Assembly: GCA_024280455.1 (NCBI GenBank)
Contig: JAJRQC010000084.1
Location: forward strand, 1-59,476
Source of the DNA: Deltaproteobacteria bacterium
GTDB lineage: Bacteria; Desulfobacterota; Desulfobulbia; Desulfobulbales; Desulfobulbaceae
Direction: 5' to 3'
DNA length: 59,476 nt
Below, in pieces: positions 9,228 to 17,901 of the stretch; positions within the stretch are counted from its first letter, which is position 1, and every line of letters starts with the position of its first letter. The translations under genes were made by a program, and so were the position numbers. Below the pieces are notes generated by a model. The model saw only the letters and a list, made by a program, of their open reading frames with translations. It ran no database searches and was not told where the DNA came from.

Positions 9228-9668
9228 TTAATCCTGACTGGAAACCTTTCTGCTGCGCATCTTCTTTAAGCGGCCCCGGTTTTTTTTAGTCGACAGCCGT
9301 CGTTCTTTCGCCCCCCTCGACACTTTTGTCTTCTTACGCGGCCGTTGCTCATGCAGGGCCCGGCGCAACAAGTCGGCAAATCGGCGCACGACCTCTTCCC
9401 TGTTCCCCTGCTGGGTCCGACTGGAATCGGCTGCAATCCGCAACACCCCGTTTTTGTTAATCCGGGTGGCAAGACGACGGCGAATCATCGCCTTTTGCCG
9501 GTCATTCAGACAGGGAGAGTTGGACACATCAAAGGAGAGGGTGACCCGGGTGTTGACCTTGTTGACGTTCTGCCCTCCCGGCCCGCTGCTGCGGGAGAAG
9601 GAAAAAGAAAGCTCGGAAGATGAAATGGAACAGCCGGGGTTGATAAAAATCCGGTCGACAGCAGTCAT
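9228..9668 (-). CDS. arfB: ArfB-type ribosome rescue peptidyl-tRNA hydrolase
   Basis: A 146-residue member of the class I release-factor family with the catalytic GGQ in RSSGPGGQNVNKVNTRV, and a long basic C-terminal tail (RPRKKTKVSRGAKERRL, then KNRGRLKKMRSRK). This architecture marks ArfB/YaeJ, which enters ribosomes stalled without a stop codon through its basic tail and hydrolyses the peptidyl-tRNA. It lacks the codon-recognition domains of RF1/RF2, as expected. It lies 20 bp beyond the end of the ABC ATPase gene on the same strand and may be the last gene of that transcript. Confidence 0.92.
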   Translation of the reverse strand: MTAVDRIFINPGCSISSSELSFSFSRSSGPGGQNVNKVNTRVTLSFDVSNSPCLNDRQKAMIRRRLATRINKNGVLRIAADSSRTQQGNREEVVRRFADLLRRALHEQRPRKKTKVSRGAKERRLSTKKNRGRLKKMRSRKVSSQD

Positions 9669-9688
9669 AACAGGTTGTGGGTGGAAAA

Positions 9689-10429
9689 TTAGAGAATCTG
9701 CTCTAAAAAAAGCTTGGTCCGATCGTACTTCGGATTGTCGAAAAAGATATCCGGTGCAGCCATCTCAACAATGGCCCCCTCATCCATGAAAACCACCTGA
9801 TCGGCAACTTCACGAGCAAATCCCATCTCGTGAGTGACCACGACCATGGTCATACCTTCATGGGCCAGGGTAACCATAACCTCAAGCACCTCACCGATCA
9901 TCTCCGGATCCAGGGCCGATGTCGGTTCATCAAACAGCATGATCTTCGGTTCCATGGCCAGGGCCCGGGCAATGGCAACCCGCTGTTGCTGGCCGCCGGA
10001 CAGTTGCAGGGGATAATGCTCGGCCCGGTCCCTGATACCGACCTTATCCAGCAGGCGGAGGGCCAGTTGATCAGCCTCCTCCTTTGACATTTTTTTTAGT
10101 TTAATCGGGGCCAGGGTCAAATTTTCGAGCACGGTCTTGTGTCTGAACAGATTAAAACTCTGAAAAACCATGCCCAGCTCCATGCGGATCCGGTTGATAT
10201 CTTCAGCAGGATCGTACAGATCATGGCCGTCAACGATAATTGAACCGGAGCTGATGGTTTCAAGCTTGTTGATCGCCCGCAGCAGAGTGGATTTACCGGA
10301 ACCGGAAGGGCCGAGCACAACCACCTTTTCACCAACGGTCACATCAAGACTGACATCATCAAGAGCCTTGAAGCTGCCAAAGTACTTGTTGATATTTTGT
10401 ATTTGAATGATCGGATCAGCGGCGTTCAT
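9689..10429 (-). CDS. Polar amino-acid ABC transporter ATPase
   Basis: A 246-residue ABC ATPase of the GlnQ/ArtP/HisP class. It has Walker [10 protein letters not shown], the signature LSGGQQQR, Walker [12 protein letters not shown] and a switch His in [10 protein letters not shown]. It energises import through the permease encoded immediately upstream (14-bp overlap) with the periplasmic binding protein encoded first. The class is certain; the substrate (a polar or basic amino acid such as glutamine or arginine) cannot be fixed from sequence. Confidence 0.93.
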   Translation of the reverse strand: MNAADPIIQIQNINKYFGSFKALDDVSLDVTVGEKVVVLGPSGSGKSTLLRAINKLETISSGSIIVDGHDLYDPAEDINRIRMELGMVFQSFNLFRHKTVLENLTLAPIKLKKMSKEEADQLALRLLDKVGIRDRAEHYPLQLSGGQQQRVAIARALAMEPKIMLFDEPTSALDPEMIGEVLEVMVTLAHEGMTMVVVTHEMGFAREVADQVVFMDEGAIVEMAAPDIFFDNPKYDRTKLFLEQIL

Positions 10430-11201
10430 AATAACTGAGACGGTGTTCCATGTTGGAGATCAATTTAGAGAGAATCAGAGTAATCAACAGATAAACCAGA
10501 GCAATCATGGTGTAGGTTTCAAAATAATTGAAACTCTCTGAGGCATATTCCCGCCCGCGACGCAGAATATCGGAAACCGCCAGTATGGAAACCAGTGAGG
10601 TGTCCTTGAGCAGGGCGATAAATTCATTGCCGACCGGTGGCAGGATAGTCCGCCAGGCCTGAGGGAGAATCACATAGGTCATGGTCTGGCGCTGATTAAA
10701 GCCCAGGGAGAGTGAGGCCTCGGTCTGGCCGAAATCAATGGACTTGATACCGGCCCGAAAGACCTCGCCCATGTAGGCCCCGTAACAAAACGACATGGCA
10801 ATGACTGCCGCAACAAGATCCGGAACCAGAACAAACCGGCCCAGGGCAAAGTAGATATAGAACAACTGCACCAGAAGCGGAATGCCGCGGACAACCTCGA
10901 CATAGAGCGAGGCGGTAAGGTTAAAAAAACGATTAGTTGAAATCCTGCCGAGCCCGGTTACAAGTCCGATCACCAAGGCCAGAGAGATGGAGAGAATGGT
11001 CACCTCAAAGGTGATCAGAATACCATCGGGAATAAACAGTAGAACCTTTCCGTACGGATCCGGTTTGAACATCGGCAGGAAAACCAGCAGGCTGATCGTA
11101 CCAATAAGGGCAATCCACCAGGCGGAGAACAACCCCCTGTCTTTCGGGTCGGGAATGGCTGCCCCGTCCCCGATATCAATTTTCTTTTCCAGATCAGACA
11201 T
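10416..11201 (-). CDS. Polar amino-acid ABC transporter permease
   Basis: A 261-residue HisMQ-type permease with about five transmembrane helices and the EAA loop ([20 protein letters not shown]) that docks the ATPase. An N-terminal cytoplasmic stretch of about 25 residues precedes the first membrane segment. Only one permease gene is present, implying a homodimeric channel. It overlaps the ATPase gene by 14 bp. Confidence 0.92.
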   Translation of the reverse strand: MSDLEKKIDIGDGAAIPDPKDRGLFSAWWIALIGTISLLVFLPMFKPDPYGKVLLFIPDGILITFEVTILSISLALVIGLVTGLGRISTNRFFNLTASLYVEVVRGIPLLVQLFYIYFALGRFVLVPDLVAAVIAMSFCYGAYMGEVFRAGIKSIDFGQTEASLSLGFNQRQTMTYVILPQAWRTILPPVGNEFIALLKDTSLVSILAVSDILRRGREYASESFNYFETYTMIALVYLLITLILSKLISNMEHRLSYYERR

Positions 11202-11238
11202 TTTTTGTATTTCTCAACCGACAGGGCAAATAAAAGAA

Positions 11239-11262
11239 TCGGGCAGCTGGTCGGCTGCCCGA
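11239..11262 (-). terminator. Intercistronic hairpin (attenuator-like terminator)
   Basis: A 9-bp perfect stem (TCGGGCAGC / GCTGCCCGA) with a 6-nt loop lies between the binding-protein gene and the permease gene. On the transcribed strand it is followed by TTCTTTTATTT. Such structures after the binding-protein gene commonly lower expression of the membrane components, so I infer partial termination. Confidence 0.65.
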
Positions 11263-11284
11263 CATATAACCCACAGAATGCAAA

Positions 11285-12019
11285 TTACTGACCAATCCAC
11301 TTTTTCTTGAGCTCGAGGTCTATGCCTTTAGCCTTGACTGCGGCAATACCTTTATTCAACAGGTCCAGAACTTTTGAATTGCCCTTTTTCACGGCAAAAC
11401 CATAATTTTCCACTTCACCGGTTTTGATAACCGCCGCGATCTTCAAGGTATCCTTGTATTTAATCAGGGCGTAGTTGGCGGCAACAGGATCATCGCAGAC
11501 AACCGCTGAAATTCGGCCGACATTGAGATCTTCCATGGCCAGCCCGATCTCATCGTAGGATTTGGGGGTCAGCCCCTCTGCAGCTTTGATGGCAAAATAG
11601 CCGGTGGTACCGATCTGTCCACCAACCTTTTTCCCCTTCAGGTCGGCAAGACTTCTGACCGATGAATCCTTGTTGACTATCAGCGCCTGCTGAACAGTAA
11701 AATAGGGGGCACTGAAATCCATCGCCTTTTTCCTGGCCTCGGTGATGGAGACCGACGAACTGATCGCATCATACTTTCCAGACGCCAGACCGGCGAAGAT
11801 TCCATCCCAGGACGTATTTTTAAACACCGGTGTAAAACCGGCTTCCTTACCGGCGGCCTTTAAAAAATCGATGGCAAAGCCGACGATCTCTTTCTGGCTA
11901 TTGACAAATTCCATCGGCGGCCAGGTGGCATCGACGGCAAAGACAATCTTGGTCTCAGCCCAAGCCGAACCACAGAGAACCGACAGGGCGACAAGGGTCA
12001 ACAGTGCTTTCTTCAACAT
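11285..12019 (-). CDS. Periplasmic amino-acid binding protein
   Basis: A 244-residue type II solute-binding protein (SBP_bac_3 family). It has a cleavable signal peptide ending SAWA-ET, then the family start IVFAVDATWPPMEFVNSQ, the ligand-region motif AISSSVSITEARKKAMDFS and DLKGKKVGGQIGTTG at the interdomain crossover. It delivers an amino acid to the HisMQ/GlnQ-type transporter encoded downstream on the minus strand. Specificity is not determinable by eye. It is the promoter-proximal gene of the operon. Confidence 0.92.
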   Translation of the reverse strand: MLKKALLTLVALSVLCGSAWAETKIVFAVDATWPPMEFVNSQKEIVGFAIDFLKAAGKEAGFTPVFKNTSWDGIFAGLASGKYDAISSSVSITEARKKAMDFSAPYFTVQQALIVNKDSSVRSLADLKGKKVGGQIGTTGYFAIKAAEGLTPKSYDEIGLAMEDLNVGRISAVVCDDPVAANYALIKYKDTLKIAAVIKTGEVENYGFAVKKGNSKVLDLLNKGIAAVKAKGIDLELKKKWIGQ

Positions 12020-12256
12020 AACAGTCTCCTGAAAATAAAAAATAAGAATGATTCGAATGCAATCTCATGTACCATTCAATCTCAACCGTGGCAATCAAAA
12101 CAACCACTACTTGAAACGACTGTTACGCCTGGAAAAGGACGACAGGGCTGTGCAAAGGGAAGGATGCCCATCTTTCCCTTGACGCAATCAACCTGAAACA
12201 GGTAGGATAGTTGATAAAATTTTCCCCGCTTCTCTCAACATGTACGAGGATCTGCC

Positions 12257-12883
12257 ATGAAAATGCTGACCACCCTGCTGCTCATCACCTTTTTTTCCGC
12301 TTCCCTTGTTCTGCTCGGCGGCTGTGGTAAAAAGCCGGTTCCACCCTATTCTTCCCAAAGCGGCACCAGCTCAGCCACGGGTGAAAACACAGGAGATGGT
12401 GCAGGCAGCGGCCAGGGAACCATTACCGAGGAAACAACTCTTGCTGAAGAATCTCTGGATTCGACCGGGCAGACCGGTGAGGCGCTGGGTGGATTTTCGG
12501 TCAGCAGTGACCAGGAAAACGAGGAGTATAAGAAAACCTACGGCCGTTCTTCCAGCGAAATGCTACCGATCTACTTTGATTTTGACCAGGCCGGTATCCG
12601 CAGCGACCAGATTTCCCGGCTGGAGCACAACGCTGATTACATGAAAACCAACCCCAGCCGCAACCTGGTCATTGAGGGAAACTCAGACGAGCGCGGTACC
12701 AACGAATACAACCTTGCCCTTGGTGAACGACGGGCCCTGAATGCGAAAAATTATCTGATTGAACTGGGGGTGGAGGAATACCGCATCCGTACCCTCAGTT
12801 ATGGTGAAGAACGGCCGCTCTTCACCGGCCAGACTGATTTTGACTGGTCGCAGAACAGACGGGATGATTTTGTCCTTGAATAA
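12257..12883 (+). CDS. pal: Peptidoglycan-associated lipoprotein (Pal)
   Basis: A 208-residue outer-membrane lipoprotein. A signal peptide ends in the lipobox LLGGC (Cys at about residue 23), followed by a Ser/Gly/Glu-rich linker and an OmpA-like domain beginning IYFDFDQAGIRSDQ. It carries the peptidoglycan-binding motif NSDERGTNEYNLALGERRA. Pal ties the outer membrane to the cell wall as part of the Tol-Pal system. No tol genes are adjacent, so it is monocistronic here, with a terminator right after it. The C-terminus (RRDDFVLE) is typical. Confidence 0.93.
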   Translation: MKMLTTLLLITFFSASLVLLGGCGKKPVPPYSSQSGTSSATGENTGDGAGSGQGTITEETTLAEESLDSTGQTGEALGGFSVSSDQENEEYKKTYGRSSSEMLPIYFDFDQAGIRSDQISRLEHNADYMKTNPSRNLVIEGNSDERGTNEYNLALGERRALNAKNYLIELGVEEYRIRTLSYGEERPLFTGQTDFDWSQNRRDDFVLE

Positions 12884-12920
12884 GCCCTGAACGTCCCCGC
12901 CTCCACCAACTTTTCCATCG

Positions 12921-12956
12921 CCGGGAACAGCCTCCCCCTGTTCCCGGTTTCCTCCT
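12921..12956 (+). terminator. Rho-independent terminator of pal
   Basis: A 10-bp perfect stem (CCGGGAACAG / CTGTTCCCGG) with a 7-nt loop is followed by TTTCCTCCTCTT, 37 bp after the pal stop. Confidence 0.8.
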
Positions 12957-12996
12957 CTTGCCCTGCTGTAAAAATTACCTGCTGCTTCTTTTTATC

Positions 12997-13025
12997 TTGA
13001 CACGGTAATAATTATCAACTACTTT
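12997..13025 (+). promoter_or_regulatory. Sigma-70-type promoter with internal PerR-box-like operator
   Basis: TTGACA (12997-13002), a 17-bp spacer and TACTTT (13020-13025) form a good promoter 35 bp before the regulator gene. The spacer holds TAATAATTAT (13006-13015), which fits the core of the PerR consensus TTATAATNATTATAA. A repressor bound there would block RNA polymerase, so autoregulation of the island is inferred. Confidence 0.6.
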
Positions 13026-13059
13026 TAGAAAAAATAACACTTAACAAGAGATAACTGCT

Positions 13060-13716
13060 ATGCAGAAATTATTACGCATGACCCATCAACGTGAAGTTAT
13101 TCTTGACGAGATCAAGAAGAGCTCAACCCACCCGACCGCCGACGAGCTCTATGAACGGATCAAGAAAAAGCTGCCCCGTATCAGCCTGGCAACGGTGTAC
13201 CGCAACCTTGAAATCATGTCGGAGTCCGGCCTGATCAATAAGCTTGAGATCAGCGGCCGCCAGAAACGATTTGACTGGGATCTGGACCAGCATGACCATA
13301 TCTATTGTATACAATGTCACCGGGTCGACAATATTGACCTTGCCGATAAAAAAGATGTCGCCTTGCCGGCGGATCAGAATCGCGGCTACAAGGTTGCCGG
13401 CTGTCGGGTGGAATTCTACGGCATCTGCCCGAAGTGCAGTGCCCGTTCACAAAAAAAACAGAAAGGAGAATCAAAGAAGATGGCCTGTAAATCAAAATGC
13501 GGATCCAAGGAGTTAAGCGAGAAGCAACGCGAAATTCTTGAGGCCCTGGCAAAGTGTGAAGACGCCTGTGGCAGTAAAGATATTGCCGCAGCCACAAGCC
13601 TTGAGCCAAAACAGGTAAGCTGTCAAATCACCGCCTTAAAGAAAAAAGGTCTGGTCGACAGTCCGGTTCGGTGTAAATACGCGATTACCGGTGACGGTAA
13701 AGATGCGCTTTCCTGA
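13060..13716 (+). CDS. perR: Fur/PerR-family regulator with extra C-terminal winged-helix domain
   Basis: A 218-residue protein. Residues 1-130 are a complete Fur-family repressor: a winged helix (ISLATVYRNLEIMSESGLI), a His-rich metal site (DLDQHDHIYCIQCH) and structural-zinc cysteines C83/C86 and C123/C126. Residues 141-218 add a Cys-rich second domain (six Cys: 143, 147, 166, 170, 188, 205) that looks like another winged helix (KQREILEALAKCEDACGSKD). Fur-family proteins usually stop near residue 140-150, so this is an unusual fusion. An internal ATG at 13480 has AGGAG 10 nt upstream, so the second domain might also be made alone. PerR-type function is inferred from the neighbouring rubrerythrin, peroxiredoxin and superoxide reductase genes. 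The rubrerythrin start is 14 bp downstream. Confidence 0.85.
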   Translation: MQKLLRMTHQREVILDEIKKSSTHPTADELYERIKKKLPRISLATVYRNLEIMSESGLINKLEISGRQKRFDWDLDQHDHIYCIQCHRVDNIDLADKKDVALPADQNRGYKVAGCRVEFYGICPKCSARSQKKQKGESKKMACKSKCGSKELSEKQREILEALAKCEDACGSKDIAAATSLEPKQVSCQITALKKKGLVDSPVRCKYAITGDGKDALS

Positions 13717-13730
13717 AGGAGGATGGACCA

Positions 13731-14306
13731 GTGGCGACATTACAGGGAACACAGACCCAGACCAACATCTTAACCGCCTTTGCCGGTGAATCACAGGCCC
13801 GTAACCGTTACTCCTTTTTTGCCAAGACCGCTAAAAAGGAAGGCTTTGTCCAGATTGCCGCTATTTTTGAACGAACAGCCGAACAGGAACGAGCCCATGC
13901 CAAGACCCTGTTTAAACTTCTCGAAGGCGGTGAGGTTGAGATAACTGCATCCTTTCCCGCCGGCACCATCGGCACAACCATGGATAACCTTGAGGCTTCA
14001 GCCGCCGGTGAGGAACATGAATACATGGAAATGTACCCGTCCTTTGCCCAGGTGGCAAAAGACGAAGGATTCCCCGTTATTGCCGCCGTCTTTACAGCCA
14101 TCGCCAAGGCTGAACAGCAGCATGCCAGACAGTACCGGGACTTTATTGACAATCTCAAATCAGACCGGGTCTTCAGGCGCGATGATTCGGTTGTCTGGTA
14201 TTGCAGTAAATGCGGCTATGTCCATGAGAGCAATGAGCCTCCTAAAAAATGTCCGGCCTGTGCCCATCCCAGGAGCTATTTTGAACTGCTCGTTGAAAAC
14301 TGGTGA
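13731..14306 (+). CDS. rbr: Rubrerythrin
   Basis: A 191-residue two-domain protein. The N-terminal ferritin-like four-helix bundle carries the diiron carboxylates in FAGESQARNRYS, TAEQERAHAKTL, GEEHEYMEMYP and KAEQQHARQY. The C-terminal rubredoxin-like domain has CSKCGY and CPACAHP for the FeS4 site. Rubrerythrin reduces hydrogen peroxide to water in the cytoplasm of anaerobes, taking electrons from rubredoxin. The start is GTG at 13731, preceded by GAAGGAGG. It directly follows the PerR-like gene and shares its promoter. Confidence 0.96.
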   Translation: MATLQGTQTQTNILTAFAGESQARNRYSFFAKTAKKEGFVQIAAIFERTAEQERAHAKTLFKLLEGGEVEITASFPAGTIGTTMDNLEASAAGEEHEYMEMYPSFAQVAKDEGFPVIAAVFTAIAKAEQQHARQYRDFIDNLKSDRVFRRDDSVVWYCSKCGYVHESNEPPKKCPACAHPRSYFELLVENW

Positions 14307-14381
14307 TATGCAGCGCTTGAGCGTCTCTCTGCCGACCCCGGCAGAACCTATCAATAATTCAATGCAACGGAGAATAATCCA

Positions 14382-14975
14382 ATGAGTACACTTGTAGCCA
14401 AACAGGCACCCGACTTTACGGCAACAGCAGTTATGCCCGACAACTCGATGAAAGAGGATTTCAAACTGTCTGAATTCCGGGGTAAGTATGTGATTCTGTT
14501 CTTTTATCCCCTTGACTTTACCTTTGTCTGCCCCTCGGAAATTATTGCCTTTGACAGGAAACTGGACCAGTTCAAGGCCAAGAACTGTGAAGTTATCGGG
14601 GTCTCCGTCGACTCGCAGTTTTCACACTGGGCCTGGAAAAACACGCCGGTCAAAGAGGGCGGCATCGGCAACATCCAATATCCCCTGGTTGCCGATCTTG
14701 ATAAAAAAATCTCCCGTCAATACGGCGTCCTTCTTGACATGGGCGTTGCCCTGCGCGGAACCTTTCTGATTGATAAGGAAGGCCTTGTCCGTCATGCGGT
14801 TATCAACGATCTGCCCCTTGGCCGCTCCATTGATGAGGCCCTGCGCATGGGTGATGCCCTGGCCTTCCACGAGGCGCACGGCGATGTCTGCCCGGCCAAC
14901 TGGCAGCAGGGCGAGGATGCCATGACCCCGACTGCCGAGGGTGTTGCAGACTATCTGGCCAAACATAGCGACTGA
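14382..14975 (+). CDS. Typical 2-Cys peroxiredoxin (AhpC/Prx1)
   Basis: A 197-residue thiol peroxidase. The peroxidatic Cys50 is in [14 protein letters not shown] and the resolving Cys is in HGDVCPANW near residue 169, giving the intersubunit disulfide of typical 2-Cys enzymes. It destroys peroxides in the cytoplasm using thioredoxin- or AhpF-type reductants, none of which is encoded nearby. It is third in the oxidative-stress island, 75 bp after rubrerythrin. Confidence 0.93.
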   Translation: MSTLVAKQAPDFTATAVMPDNSMKEDFKLSEFRGKYVILFFYPLDFTFVCPSEIIAFDRKLDQFKAKNCEVIGVSVDSQFSHWAWKNTPVKEGGIGNIQYPLVADLDKKISRQYGVLLDMGVALRGTFLIDKEGLVRHAVINDLPLGRSIDEALRMGDALAFHEAHGDVCPANWQQGEDAMTPTAEGVADYLAKHSD

Positions 14976-14992
14976 TTTACATTCTGTTTTCC

Positions 14993-15017
14993 ACTGCAAA
15001 TAATTCGCATTTGCGGT
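14993..15017 (+). terminator. Weak hairpin after the peroxiredoxin gene
   Basis: Arms ACTGCAAAT and ATTTGCGGT pair over 9 bp (one G-T) with a 7-nt loop, followed by TTAAAAC. This may be partial termination or a processing site before the desulfoferrodoxin gene. Confidence 0.4.
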
Positions 15018-15144
15018 TTAAAACACTTGCCAATATCCTCATTTACTCTTATGAAAAAAATACCGCCTGCTTGTGCTACAGCCGTAAAGAACATAGGGTA
15101 CAGGTGGCGAAATATTGTTTATTTATCCAACAAGGAGAACGATC

Positions 15145-15519
15145 ATGACCAACAAGAACGAAATCTACAAATGTCCCCTCTGTGGTAATATCGTGGAAGT
15201 GCTTCACACCGGGGCCGGCGAGCTGGTCTGTTGCGGCCAACCCATGGACCTGATGTCGGAAAACACCGTCGATGCCGCCCTGGAAAAACATGTGCCGGTT
15301 GTTGAAAAAGTCGATAACGGCTACAAGGTGAACGTTGGTTCGGTGGCCCATCCCATGGAAGAGAAGCACTGGATCGAATGGATTGAACTGGTTGCCGACG
15401 GCAAAGTCTACCGCCAGGATCTGGCTCCGGGACAGACCCCGGAAGCAACCTTCTGCGTTGAGGCTGCCGAAGTCACGGCCCGGGCCTACTGTAATCTGCA
15501 CGGACACTGGAAATCATGA
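15145..15519 (+). CDS. dfx: Desulfoferrodoxin (2Fe-superoxide reductase)
   Basis: A 124-residue superoxide reductase with both iron domains. The N-terminal desulforedoxin centre is YKCPLCGN and LVCCGQPM. The catalytic domain has its histidine and cysteine ligands in [26 protein letters not shown] and [12 protein letters not shown]. It reduces superoxide to peroxide, which rubrerythrin and peroxiredoxin then remove, with electrons from rubredoxin. The ATG at 15145, preceded by AAGGAG, is preferred to an upstream in-frame start at 15115. The tandem rubredoxin gene follows within 66 bp. Confidence 0.96.
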   Translation: MTNKNEIYKCPLCGNIVEVLHTGAGELVCCGQPMDLMSENTVDAALEKHVPVVEKVDNGYKVNVGSVAHPMEEKHWIEWIELVADGKVYRQDLAPGQTPEATFCVEAAEVTARAYCNLHGHWKS

Positions 15520-15584
15520 TCCGGCGACCTCCGGTCAAACGTGAAAGAATAACCTGAACTATTCAGTAGGTTATCAGGGGTTAT

Positions 15585-15992
15585 ATGGCACAGCTTGAAG
15601 AAATATATCAATGTCAGACCGTAAACTGCGGCTATGTTTATGACCCGGACAGAGGTGAGCGGAAAGGAAAGATAAAAAAAGGAACGGCCTTTGCCGATAT
15701 TCCCGATGACTGGCGATGTCCGGTCCGCGGGGCGACAAAGGCGGCCTTCAAACCGCTGACCGGCCCGGGTTCGGTTCGCGACAGTCATGCAAAAAGTGAT
15801 GACCAACCACAACCATCTAGTGGAGGAAGTACGGTGAAAAAATATCGATGTCTTGTCTGCGGGTATGAATATGATCCCGACCTCGGTGATCCCGCCGGTG
15901 GAATTGAGCCGGGCACCTCGTTTGACGACCTGCCCGATGACTGGCTCTGCCCTGTTTGCGGGGCCGGCAAGGATGAATTTGAAGAGGCATAA
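15585..15992 (+). CDS. Tandem rubredoxin, degenerate first domain
   Basis: A 135-residue protein with two rubredoxin domains joined by a 30-residue polar linker. The second (residues 84-135, [15 protein letters not shown] with CPVCG) has all four iron-binding cysteines (89, 92, 122, 125). The first (residues 8-52) has C10-x4-C15, a spacing known from some sulfate-reducer rubredoxins, and CPVRG in place of CPxCG, so its fourth ligand is Arg48. A GTG at 15834 with GGAGG 7 nt upstream lies exactly at the start of the second domain, so a free 52-residue rubredoxin may also be produced. Rubredoxin is the expected electron donor for the neighbouring desulfoferrodoxin, rubrerythrin and FprA/ROO. Confidence 0.9.
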   Translation: MAQLEEIYQCQTVNCGYVYDPDRGERKGKIKKGTAFADIPDDWRCPVRGATKAAFKPLTGPGSVRDSHAKSDDQPQPSSGGSTVKKYRCLVCGYEYDPDLGDPAGGIEPGTSFDDLPDDWLCPVCGAGKDEFEEA

Positions 15993-16001
15993 TTCGCACC
16001 T

Positions 16002-16037
16002 GCCCCACCCACCGCCAGCCGGTCGGTGGGGCTTTCT
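16002..16037 (+). terminator. Terminator-like hairpin after the rubredoxin gene
   Basis: An 8-bp stem GCCCCACC (16002-16009) / GGTGGGGC (16025-16032) with a 15-nt loop is followed by TTTCT. It probably ends the perR-rbr-prx-dfx-rd transcript at least in part. Confidence 0.55.
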
Positions 16038-16195
16038 GATTGTTGGAAGGAGAGCTGGACACGCCGGGTGGAAAATTCACCTTTCAACGGACAGAACTCT
16101 ATGTTAATTTGGGGAGATATATCATGACTAAGATAGTTTTTTTTCTTACGTTTTAATCATATATTTTTGTTTATCTTTTTGCAGGAGGAGCAACA

Positions 16196-17425
16196 GTGAA
16201 ACCGATCGAACTTGCCAAAAATGTATACTGGGTTGGGGCCGTTGACTGGCTGACCCGGGATTTTCACGGGTACTCGACCAACCGTGGAACCACCTACAAC
16301 GCCTACCTGATCATCGACGAAAAGGTCACTCTGATCGATACGGTTAAAAAACCCTATCGCAGCGATCTCATGCACCGGATCCGCAACATTATTGACCCGA
16401 AAAAAATTGACTACCTGGTGGTCAACCATGTGGAAATGGACCATTCCGGTTCCATGCCCGAGGTGATGGAGACCATCCAACCGGAAAAGGTCATCTGCTC
16501 AAAGATGGGACAGAAGGCCCTGCTCAAACATTTTCACCGGGAAGACTGGCCCTATCATGTGGTCACACCGGGTGAAGAGATCAGTCTGGGTGAAAAGACC
16601 CTCAACTTCCTGGAGACCAGGATGCTGCACTGGCCCGACTCCATGTTCACCTATCTCAAGGAAGACCAGATCCTCTTTTCCAGTGATGCATTTGGTGAAC
16701 ATCTGGCCACCAGTGAACGGTTTGACAATGAAGTCAATCAGGACGTGCTGATGCACGAGGCAACAAAATATTATGCCAATATCCTGACCCTGTACTCACC
16801 CCTGGTGAAAAAATTGCTCGCCAAGGTCCAGGAGATGAACCTGCCGATCAAGATGATTGCACCAGATCACGGGGTGGTCTGGCGCGATAATCCCGGCAAA
16901 ATCCTTGAGGCCTATTCCCGCTGGTGTGTGCATGAAGGCAAGGGCAATGCCCTGATCATCTACGACACCATGTGGCACTCCACCGAGATGATGGCCAAAG
17001 CCATTGCCGACGGGTTGCAGAATCAGGGAATCGGCTACAAACTACTCAACCTGCAGGTCAACCATCGCAGTGATGTCATGACCGATGTGCTGGAAGCCAG
17101 CGCCATTATCCTTGGCTGCCCCACGCTCAACAACGGTATGCTGCCCCGGATGGCCGGTTTCCTCATGTACATGCGCGGCCTGCGGCCGACCAATAAAATC
17201 GGTGCCGCCTTCGGCTCGTTCGGCTGGTCCGGCGAAGCGGTAAAACTAATGAATAAGTCCATGGGTGAGATGAAATTTACCATCTGTCATCCCGGCCTCA
17301 AGGTACAGTATGTACCCGAACACACCCACCTGAAAGAATGCGTGGAACTTGGCCAGACCGTCGGCAAGACACTCAATGACTTTCTTGCCGGCAAGGAAAT
17401 CGCGTCGGTGGAAGATATTATCTAA
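16196..17425 (+). CDS. fprA: A-type flavoprotein FprA / rubredoxin:oxygen oxidoreductase
   Basis: A 409-residue flavodiiron protein. The N-terminal metallo-beta-lactamase-like domain has the diiron ligands in VVNHVEMDHSG (H78, E80, D82), with further ligands in RMLHWPDS, LFSSDAFGEH and IAPDHGVVW. From about residue 255 a flavodoxin domain follows (ALIIYDTMWHSTEMMAKAI). In sulfate reducers this enzyme (ROO) reduces oxygen to water with electrons from rubredoxin, which is encoded just upstream. The start is GTG at 16196 behind GGAGGAG. There is no extra C-terminal rubredoxin or NAD-reductase module, so external rubredoxin is needed. Confidence 0.95.
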   Translation: MKPIELAKNVYWVGAVDWLTRDFHGYSTNRGTTYNAYLIIDEKVTLIDTVKKPYRSDLMHRIRNIIDPKKIDYLVVNHVEMDHSGSMPEVMETIQPEKVICSKMGQKALLKHFHREDWPYHVVTPGEEISLGEKTLNFLETRMLHWPDSMFTYLKEDQILFSSDAFGEHLATSERFDNEVNQDVLMHEATKYYANILTLYSPLVKKLLAKVQEMNLPIKMIAPDHGVVWRDNPGKILEAYSRWCVHEGKGNALIIYDTMWHSTEMMAKAIADGLQNQGIGYKLLNLQVNHRSDVMTDVLEASAIILGCPTLNNGMLPRMAGFLMYMRGLRPTNKIGAAFGSFGWSGEAVKLMNKSMGEMKFTICHPGLKVQYVPEHTHLKECVELGQTVGKTLNDFLAGKEIASVEDII

Positions 17426-17517
17426 GGGCTGGCCTAAAGGATGCCGTCAGGAGGTGAGAAAGTTCTTCGCCGTGCCTGTGGAACAGCCTCTTAACAAGAT
17501 AAAAAAACGGAGAGAAT

Positions 17518-17841
17518 ATGAAAATACTCATTGATAAAAGTATCGTAGAATTCCAGCCGGAGACCCCGCAGGAAACCACAGATATGGAGACCCTCTGGCG
17601 AATCATGGTCGACTGTATCGCCGACAACAAGCGCATGGAACCTATTGGTGAATTCATCCCAAGCAAGAGTAATGTTGCCCGCTTTATCATTGAAGGTGTA
17701 CCGGCAAAAACCGTATACACCGATGATCAGGTTCAGGCGGAATGTACCGTCGTCTGTACTATCTGCAACAAGTACGCCCACCTTAAATCTGGTGACTCGG
17801 TACCGGTCTGCTGCGGCAAACCCATGGAAGACATGGACTGA
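17518..17841 (+). CDS. Small protein with desulforedoxin-like C-terminus
   Basis: A 107-residue protein. The C-terminal 30 residues have VCTICNKYAH and VPVCCGKPMEDMD, the Cys pattern of the desulforedoxin FeS4 site also seen at the N-terminus of desulfoferrodoxin. The first 70 residues (LWRIMVDCIADNKRMEPIGE and following) match no family I recognise. It sits 92 bp after fprA and before a strong terminator, closing the oxygen-defence island, so a redox or iron-binding role there is inferred. Confidence 0.7.
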   Translation: MKILIDKSIVEFQPETPQETTDMETLWRIMVDCIADNKRMEPIGEFIPSKSNVARFIIEGVPAKTVYTDDQVQAECTVVCTICNKYAHLKSGDSVPVCCGKPMEDMD

Positions 17842-17874
17842 ACCCCTCCTGTTCAGGTAATACATGTGGTTCAG

Positions 17875-17901
17875 GGATCGGCATTGCCGATCCTTTTTTT
17901 T
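17875..17901 (+). terminator. Strong rho-independent terminator
   Basis: An 8-bp GC-rich stem GGATCGGC / GCCGATCC with a 3-nt loop is followed by a T tract, 33 bp after the desulforedoxin-like gene. It ends the oxygen-defence island. Confidence 0.9.
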
